A DNA stretch of 64,000 bases from Acorus gramineus (lineage: Eukaryota; Streptophyta; Magnoliopsida; Acorales; Acoraceae). The position numbers and the translations under genes are program-made. Each line of letters starts with the position of its first letter. The stretch's first letter is position 1. The notes under the pieces are model-generated. The model worked only from the letters and a program-made list of their open reading frames with translations. It was not told where the DNA came from and ran no database searches. Location of the stretch: the NCBI GenBank assembly GCA_030737835.1, contig JAUJYN010000015.1, forward strand, positions 2,473,685 to 2,537,684, read 5' to 3'. Positions 57,111 through 64,000 of this stretch are shown piece after piece.

Positions 57111-60100
57111 ATACTCAACACACTCATATTAACCTTAAAATAGTCATAGTCCCTATACGGGAGTAACTACACAAGTTAGTGGGTCGTAACACCGCCGACC
57201 CGCCCCATCCTCACCCTTTAAGGGGGTGACATGGGCCTTTTCAGACTAGACCGCTCTCCACCCCTGGTCCACCCGGTAGCCTCTCCCACACTCCGTAGCC
57301 TCTACCTGGTATACTCCCATGATCAGCACTGTCCGACGCATCGGAGGTACCTACAGATGGGAGCCCTCTGTCAGGTCAGCTTTCCAACGCCGGGGAGTCC
57401 CTACATCGGATCCAACCAAAAGGAGAAGACAGCCTACTCGCACGGATACGATCCTCTTGGATCCGTCGACAACGATTTGTAACACTACTAATGTCATGAA
57501 TTCTCAAGAATTCCTCCAGGGCGCATAACTAAGATGCGGGGAAACATATATTATAACAACAAGGTTATAATATTCTCTAAGGCATGCTTATAACAATATG
57601 TTCACATTTGATTTAAATAAATTAAACTAAATGGGAAACATGCATAGATAGGGGCTTTCCAATCAAGGGACATGGTGTCTAGGCATGTATGGGCCTCTAT
57701 ACATGGTATATGGATGCATATCCCTAGCATACAAGGTCTGATATGGCATGGTTACATCATATAAATCATGCATTGCATAGTTTCTCATACTATAGCTAGG
57801 GGGCCCCATCGATGCGCGACGCGCGTCTATGCGGGTCGAGCGCATCCCTAGAGAGGGGGGGGGGATTGGAATCGAACCACTCACCTTACAACCCGGGACC
57901 TCACGCATCCCATCCGACGAGATCTGCAAGGTAGGGGCATCCAATTTGGTGAGTAACAACACAATTTACACATAGAAATTTACTAGAAATACCAAATACT
58001 CGGACAAGCATGCATACGGACTCGCACGCATGCGAGCACGCACGTACGCACGCGAGTCCGAGTGCCCCGACACCTACCTGAACCCTCGGGCTGTCATGCC
58101 CCAGGGCGGCCGTCCCCGGGACGCGGCAAGTGTATATATGATATCAGCAATCTAAACAGGAGGTCAATAATATACCCTAAACAACATCAACAATAACAAC
58201 ACAGACAAAAGCAGGGCTGACATGATATATACACAAATAGCGGAAGCTAAAAGACTGAGTCTGTAATTCAAAGACACATTACAGACTCGATACATAATCA
58301 ACTGTCCTGTGAGAGCCAATATATACAACGACATCCAAATATAATACAAACGTGTGCCCAAGCACAGAATACAATACATACAATCAAAAAGGGATGCTGG
58401 TAGCCTCTAACACTCGCGGGAATGTGGCGCTGCTCCGCTACTGTTGAAGTCCCTCGGGGAGCTCCTCCTGCTGATCCGACTCGGATAACACTGGAGAAAA
58501 ATATATGCGAGGGGTGAGCCACACGCTCAGTGAATAGCACAACCCATGCATCACAATTCATATTAACCACAATTTATTTATTCAAAGCCTCAAAGTGGCA
58601 GGAACTACACAATCCAGTGGGTCGCTACATCGCCGACCCACCACACCCTCACCCTCACCCTCCAATAGGTGACATGGGCTATTGGGACTGACTAGGCTGT
58701 TAATCACCCTTGGTCCACCGATAGTCTCTCCTCCACTCCGTAGGCCGCCTGGTCCACTCCCACAATTCAGCACAGTCCGAACCCAAATCAGGAGGTGCCT
58801 ACTGATGGGAGTCCTCTGTCAGGAAGGCCTGTCTAACGCTGGGGCAGTCTCTATACGGATCCAACGAAGGGAACAGAAACAGCCTATCCACACGTATACG
58901 ATCCACTTGGATCCACGGTATTCCTTAACTGGAAAAAGAAACCTTGGGAGGGCACCATGAGGTCCCGATATAGGATATCCCGACAACCAAACAAGGAACA
59001 CGGAGTACCCTAGCCCGGGTCTCAACGCTGACTTCGCAAGGCCCCTTAATCCAGAGAAGGGAGACTTTACCAATGGCATGAATTCTTCAGAATTCCTCCA
59101 GGGCGCATAACCAAGATGCAGGGAACATATATAATAACTACCAGGTTATAATACTTACCAAGGCATGTAAAAATACCATAAGTTCGCATTTAAGTTAATA
59201 AATTAAACTAATAGGACACATGCATAGGTCGAGGCTTTCCTAGCATGAAACATGGTGTCAGGATGCATGGCTCTTACACATATCCTAAGGGTGCAAGTCC
59301 CTAACATACAAGGTCTAGGGTGGCATGCATACTACATACTAATCATGCTTGCATAGATTACATATTATACAAGTTAATATTAAACTATGATGCCCCAGGG
59401 GAGGACGGTATACGCCCAAGTGCTTATAGCGCCTCTCCACTGGGTTGGACTGTCCCACTCACCAATACCCGGGTCGTCGCGTGACCGTCCGTCAAGATCT
59501 GCAAGACAGGGTAATCAACACGGTGAGTAAAATACATAATACATACAAAAATACGCTAAAAATACCCAACACTCGGACAAACGTACATACGGCCCGTACG
59601 CACGCGAGTCCGAGTGCCCCGACTCACTCCCGAACCCCCGGGCAGCCATACGCACGGCCACCCGCCCCGGGCGCACAGCCGCGCCCCAGCCCGCGCGCCC
59701 AGACGCACTGCCGAGCCCCCCGCCCGCATGCCCAGGCACGCTGCACGCTCGGGCGCACGCACGCGCAAGCCCGCGCGCACCGCGCGTCCAGCCCTAGGTG
59801 CACCCGCGCGCACTGCGCCCCAGCGCAGCGCCCAGCGCGCACACCCGCACGCACTGCGCCCCAGCACAGTGCCCCGGACGCCCGCCTGCTCACCCTGCGT
59901 ACTGCGCCCCCTGCGCAGTACCCGCACACCGCCCGCTCGCCCCGCCACGCACACCGCACGCAACGCGCCCCTGCGCAGCGCTCCGCGCGCACTGCGCCCA
60001 GCACGCCCGACCGCACGTGCCCAACGAGCCCGGCAGCACGCGCCCAGCGCGCTGGACCGCAGCTCGCCTGCCTGCACCTGCCAGCCAGCGCGCGCAGGCC

Positions 60101-61150
60101 CGCGCGCACGCGCGCCGGTGAGCCCGCAAGCACCCGAGCCAACCCTAACCCCTCCAACCGCCGTCAACCGCCCCCTCCAACCACCCAACAGCCATGAACA
60201 CTCAAAAACACCTCCTAAACATGCATCTAACAAGAAAAGGAAGGAAAGAAGACTCACCCAAGGAGAGGAAAGGAAGGGGAGGAGATCGGGTGCTCTTCGC
60301 GCACCGAAACACCACCTCCAAGGCCACCACCACCAAGACCTCTTCTCAGCCAAAGAGGGGCTGAAAACAGAGGTAAAAAGGGGCCATGAGAGGGGGTCAC
60401 ACAAGAGGGAACTCGAATCCGAGACCATGCAAAGGTAGATCGGGTCCTTACCTTTCTTTTCTCCTTCTAGGGTTTCTTGATCCAACACCTTTTACTAGGT
60501 CAAAAGGGGGATTAAAGAGAGGGAGAGAGAGAGCTTGAGAGAGTTGGAAGGGATGATGAATAGTGGGGGAGCTTTATTTGGTCGTGGGATTTATTTATGC
60601 TCACACACACACCACACACTCTCACACCCACTTAACTTAGGGCTAATTAATTAGGTTTAGGCTAGGTTTAGGTGATGTGTAAGTGAGATTTGAGCCTAGT
60701 CAACCCAACTACACTAAAAGCCAAAATCATTTGACCAAGTCATGGGCCCACATTGACCAAGTCAAGTCTCTCAATGACTTTTCGCTCGGTCAAAACCCGG
60801 ATACGATTCGGAACTGTGAAATTCTGAAACGTTACCGGAATTCGATGAAATTTTCGTGAGTGGCTTGAAATGGCACCAGGACACATAATATACAGTTAGA
60901 TTTTCAATCGGAGTCCTCAAACTCAGGATGATAGCTAAAAGTCCAAAATTTTAGCGGTTTCGATCGAAAAACGAAAAAGCTGAAAAACTGCCAGAATGCT
61001 CCAATGGTTACCAGAAGGTTAAAAGTGACACATATATAACACGGGCAGCCACACGCATGGCCCCCCGCACGCGCACGCACGAATGCGCACGCACGCACGC
61101 ACCCCAGCACCCTCGGCGCACTGCCGCGCGCTTGCCCGCGCGCCCAGACG
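57111..61150 (-). mobile_element. F1/F2 mosaic LTR sequence P, split by Q
   Basis: 57111-57784 is F1-like (two GAGGGT-like runs, CTCTTGG, the GAATTC palindrome). At about 57785, after TTTCTCATACTATAGC, it switches to F2 (GGGGGCCCCATCGATGCG), including a 39-nt micro-exon at 57890-57928, to 58091. After solo LTR Q and its duplication, 61047-61150 carries on in F2 and stops in the GC-rich core. Either an ectopic recombinant or a true hybrid LTR. Confidence 0.7.
58092..61041 (-). mobile_element. F1 solo LTR Q, TSD CGGGC, with an internal extra block
   Basis: 2,950 bp, TGTCATGCC to CATATATAACA, exact duplications CGGGC at 58087-58091 and 61042-61046. 58917-59060 holds the ACCTTGGGAGGGCACC...GCAAGGCCCCTTAAT block bounded by TATTCCTTAACTGG, in an unusual place ahead of the GAATTC palindrome and not in its normal place after it. 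The same TATTCC-linked form occurs in inverse sense at 35940 and 41395. Confidence 0.94.
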
Positions 61151-62821
61151 CGCTTGCATAGATTACATATTATACAAGTTAATATTGAACTATGGTGCCC
61201 CAGGGGAGGACAGTATACGCCCAAGTGCATATAACGCCTCCCTACTGGGTTGGATTGTCCCACTCACCAATAACCGGGTCATCGTGCGACCGTCCATCAA
61301 GATCTGCAAGACAGGGTAATCAACTCGGTGAGTAAAATACACAATTAGATACAAAAATACACTAAAATACCCAACACTCGGACAAACGTACATACGGCCC
61401 GTACGCACGCGAGTTCGAGCACCCTGACTCAATCTCGAACCCCCGGGCAGCCGTAAGCACAGCCACCCGCCCTGGGCGCACGCACAGCCGCGCCCCAGCC
61501 CGCATGCCCGGATACGCCGCCGAGCCCCCTCCCCCCCCCCCGGGTGCACCGCGCGCTCACTGCGCCCCAGCGCAGCAACTCGCGCGCACACCCGCACGCC
61601 CTGCGCCCCAGCGCAGCACCCCGCGCGCACCACCAGCTTGCCTCACCACGCGCGCACAGCACGCACTGCGCCTCTGCGCAGTGCTCCGCGTGCATGCCCC
61701 CCGCACGGCGCCCTGCGCGCAGCACCCGCACGCGGCCCCGCGCGCACAGCACGCACTGTGCCTCTGCGCAGCGCTCCGCGCGCACGCCCTCGCACGGCGC
61801 CCAACGCGCAGCACCCGCACACCAGCCGCGTACTGCACCCCCTGCGCAGCGCCCGCGCTCACGCGCACGCGCGCGTGCCCTGCCCGCCTTGCCCTGCCTG
61901 CCCGCGCGCGCAGGCCCGATGAGCCCGCACTGCCCGAGCCGGCCTACCACCCCAACCGCCACCAACGGCCACCGACAGCCACCAAAACCACCATGGAAGC
62001 CATACATACCCAAAAACACCTCCTAATCAAGCATCTAAACAAGAAAGGAAGGAAACGAAGCTTACCCTAGGAGAGGAAGAGAAGGGGAGGAAGAACGGGT
62101 GCTCTTCGCGCACCGAAACACCACCTCCAAGGCCACCACCACCAAGCCTCCACTCAGCCAAAGCAAGGCTGAAATCAGAGGAGAAAAGAGACCATGAGAA
62201 GGGGTCACACATGTGGGAATTCGAATCCGAGACCACCGGAAGGTAGATCGGGTTCTTACCTATCCTTTCTCTTCTTAGGGTTTTTGATTTCAAGACCTCC
62301 TACTAGGTCATATGGGGGTTTTAAAGAGAGGGAAGAGAGAGGGATTGAGTGGAGAAGATGATGAATAGTGGGGGAGTAGGCGTGGGATTTTATTTAACAC
62401 ACACACCACACACACTCTCACACACTCACCACTTGAAATTAGATTAGGTTAACTAGGTTTAAGTGAGGTTTGACCCTAGTCAACCCAACCACACTAAAAT
62501 CCAAATCAATTTGACCAAGTCATGGGCCCACCTTGACCAAGTCAAGTCTCCCAATGACTTCTCGCTCGGTCAAAACCCGGATACGCTTCGGAACTGTGAA
62601 ATTCTGAAACGTTACCGGAATTCGATGAAATTTTCGTGAGTGGCTTGGAATGGCACCAGGACACATAATATGCAGTTAGATTTCCAATCGGAGCCCTCAA
62701 ACTCAAAGTGATAGCTAAAAGTCCAAAATTTTAGCGATTCCGATCAAAAAATGAAAAAATCAAAAAACTATCAAAATGTCCCAATGGTTACCAGAAGGCT
62801 AAAAGTGACACATATATAACA
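61151..62821 (-). mobile_element. 3' LTR of element E, lacking its downstream half
   Basis: From a join at about 61150 (shared GCTTG) F1 LTR sequence runs to CATATATAACA at 62821, next to a PPT. The missing part is the hairpin/terminal-block/U5 side. Micro-exon 61268-61303. Because the LTR is cut, E has no usable 3' LTR end here. Confidence 0.9.
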
Positions 62822-62834
62822 TTCTCCCCCCCTT
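62822..62834 (-). other. Polypurine tract of element E
   Basis: Minus sense AAGGGGGGGAGAA abutting TGTTATAT, identical to that of element A. Confidence 0.93.
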
Positions 62835-62869
62835 AGAAAATTTTGTCCTCAAAATAAATACAAGAACAT

Positions 62870-64000
62870 CTAAGAAGGGAAAAGATGCGGATACGCGTCA
62901 CGCATGGCGTCCTCGAGCTCCCAAGTGGCCTCGGCACCAGAACGGTGCTGCCATCGCACCTTGACCAGCTGGACGGTCTTGGTGCGGAGCCTCTTCTCGC
63001 GGCGGTCCAGGATCTCAATCGGCTGCTCGACGAATGACAAGTCCGGCTCAAAGACGAGCGGCTCAAACGGGATGACGTGAGCAGGATCGTGGACATAGCG
63101 CCTCAGCTGCGAGACATGGAAGACGTCATGGGCCTGAGCCAACTGTGGGGGCAGAGCTATGCGATAGGCCACCTCCCCAACTCGCTCGAGGATGAGGAAC
63201 GGTCCAATAAAACATGGACTCAGCTTGCCCCGCACGCCGAAACGGAAGATGCCCTTCATCGGGGACACCTTCAGGAAGACATGATCACCAACCTCGAAGG
63301 CGAGCTCACGGCGACGACGGTCGGCGTAGCTCTTCTGACGACTCTGAGCGACTCGGATACGCTCGCGAATCGTCTTCACCATCTCTGAGGTCTGGTGAAT
63401 GATCTCTGGTCCCTCCAACTGGCGCTCTCCGACCTCGTCCCAACACAAGGGGGACCTGCAGCTGCGGCCATAGAGCGCCTCGTAAGGAGCCATCCTGATA
63501 CTCGAGTGGTAGCTGTTGTTGTAGGCAAACTCCACCAACGGAAGGTGCCTCTCCCAACTGCCCCCAAAATCGAGAACGCAGGCTCGCAGCATGTCCTCTA
63601 GGGTCTGGATCGTCCTCTCTGACTGGCCGTCCGTCTGCGGATGAAACGCTGTACTGAAGTGGAGGTTCGTACCAAGGGCGTGCTGGAGGCTACGCCAGAA
63701 CCTCGAAGTAAAACGCGCGTCTCGATCGGAAATGATGCTGACGGGAGTGCCATGGAGACGAACAATCTCTGAGACGAACAACTGCGCCAGGGTGTCCAGA
63801 GAATCGGTGAGTCGGATGGGGAGGAAATGAGCGGACTTGGTCAGTCGGTCGACGATCACCCAGATGGCATCGCGACCCGAGCGTGACCTCGGCAAACTCG
63901 AGATGAAATCCATGGTGATCTGCTCCCACTTCCACTGAGGGATCTCAATGGACTGCAGCTTCCCCGCAGGACGCTGATGCTCCGACTTCACCTGCTGGCA
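62870..64000 (-). CDS. pol: pol of element E, integrase and chromodomain part, cut by window end
   Basis: An open frame from the window edge to a stop at 62870, about 377 codons. It begins within the integrase zinc finger (CQQVKSEHQ) and includes the integrase core ([33 protein letters not shown], with D-X35-E spacing), the GPF-type module (LSPCFIGPF) and the chromodomain (VKVRWQ...[15 protein letters not shown]). It is nearly identical in protein to element A, with a few substitutions (e.g. ISSLP for VSGLP) and no frameshift in this part, so E may be the better-preserved pol. The upstream part is outside the window. Confidence 0.95.
   Translation of the reverse strand, partial: CQQVKSEHQRPAGKLQSIEIPQWKWEQITMDFISSLPRSRSGRDAIWVIVDRLTKSAHFLPIRLTDSLDTLAQLFVSEIVRLHGTPVSIISDRDARFTSRFWRSLQHALGTNLHFSTAFHPQTDGQSERTIQTLEDMLRACVLDFGGSWERHLPLVEFAYNNSYHSSIRMAPYEALYGRSCRSPLCWDEVGERQLEGPEIIHQTSEMVKTIRERIRVAQSRQKSYADRRRRELAFEVGDHVFLKVSPMKGIFRFGVRGKLSPCFIGPFLILERVGEVAYRIALPPQLAQAHDVFHVSQLRRYVHDPAHVIPFEPLVFEPDLSFVEQPIEILDRREKRLRTKTVQLVKVRWQHRSGAEATWELEDAMRDAYPHLFPS

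Overview
The window is plant nuclear DNA, almost certainly from an angiosperm with a large, repeat-rich genome. It consists nearly entirely of nested LTR retrotransposons. I found no intact host gene, no rRNA or tRNA gene and nothing bacterial. The pol gene carries protease, RT, RNase H, integrase and a C-terminal chromodomain, which places the main family in the Ty3/gypsy chromoviruses. The long LTRs (about 2.6-3.7 kb) and the chromodomain ending point to the Tekay/Del lineage (family knowledge plus inference). The species cannot be read from the sequence.

Three LTR types are present. F1 starts TGTTATATATGTGTCAC and ends GGCGTGACA. F2 starts TGTTATGCCTGTGTCA with the same end. G starts TGTAACAACTATG and ends GCGTGACA. 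Strands below are the transcription sense of the element.

Layout: 1-4782, F2 LTR (-) split by an F1 solo LTR (185-2954). 4783-5637, F2 LTR end (+). 5638-6943, unassigned AT-rich DNA. 6944-24227, a three-layer nest: remnant C (-) holds LTR B (+), which holds the only full-length element, A (-), at 11552-22378. A has target-site duplication ATAAT, PBS, PPT and gag-pol broken by two single-base deletions. 24233-28358, a type-G LTR followed by a broken intron-containing gene that is not gag-pol. 28359-36944, an F2 element (+) split by solo LTR H (30570-33893), with decayed internal DNA. 36945-42102, chimeric element D (+) with an open gag. 42103-46462, unassigned DNA split by solo LTR I. 46463-61150, LTR fragments and nested solo LTRs (J, K, M, N, O, P, Q). 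61151-64000, the 3' end of another pol-bearing element, E (-), running off the window.

Seven solo LTRs are bracketed by 5-bp duplications (six exact, one with a mismatch), so LTR-LTR recombination has been a major way internal regions were lost. Several junctions (9504/9505, 36945, 57110, 57785, 61150) are illegitimate or ectopic joins between LTRs.

The most interesting signal is inside the LTRs. All three types share splice-like boundaries: a micro-exon of 36, 39 or 48 nt flanked by TTGCAG or TTTCAG and GTGAGTGG, and a 3' block after CAG that encodes an acidic peptide ending in TAG in most copies. F1 LTRs also carry a 25-nt leader palindrome and a repeated (GAGGGT)n-plus-hairpin unit whose stem shows compensatory changes. 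Together these suggest a conserved RNA-level programme (spliced leader and/or structured RNA) within the LTR.
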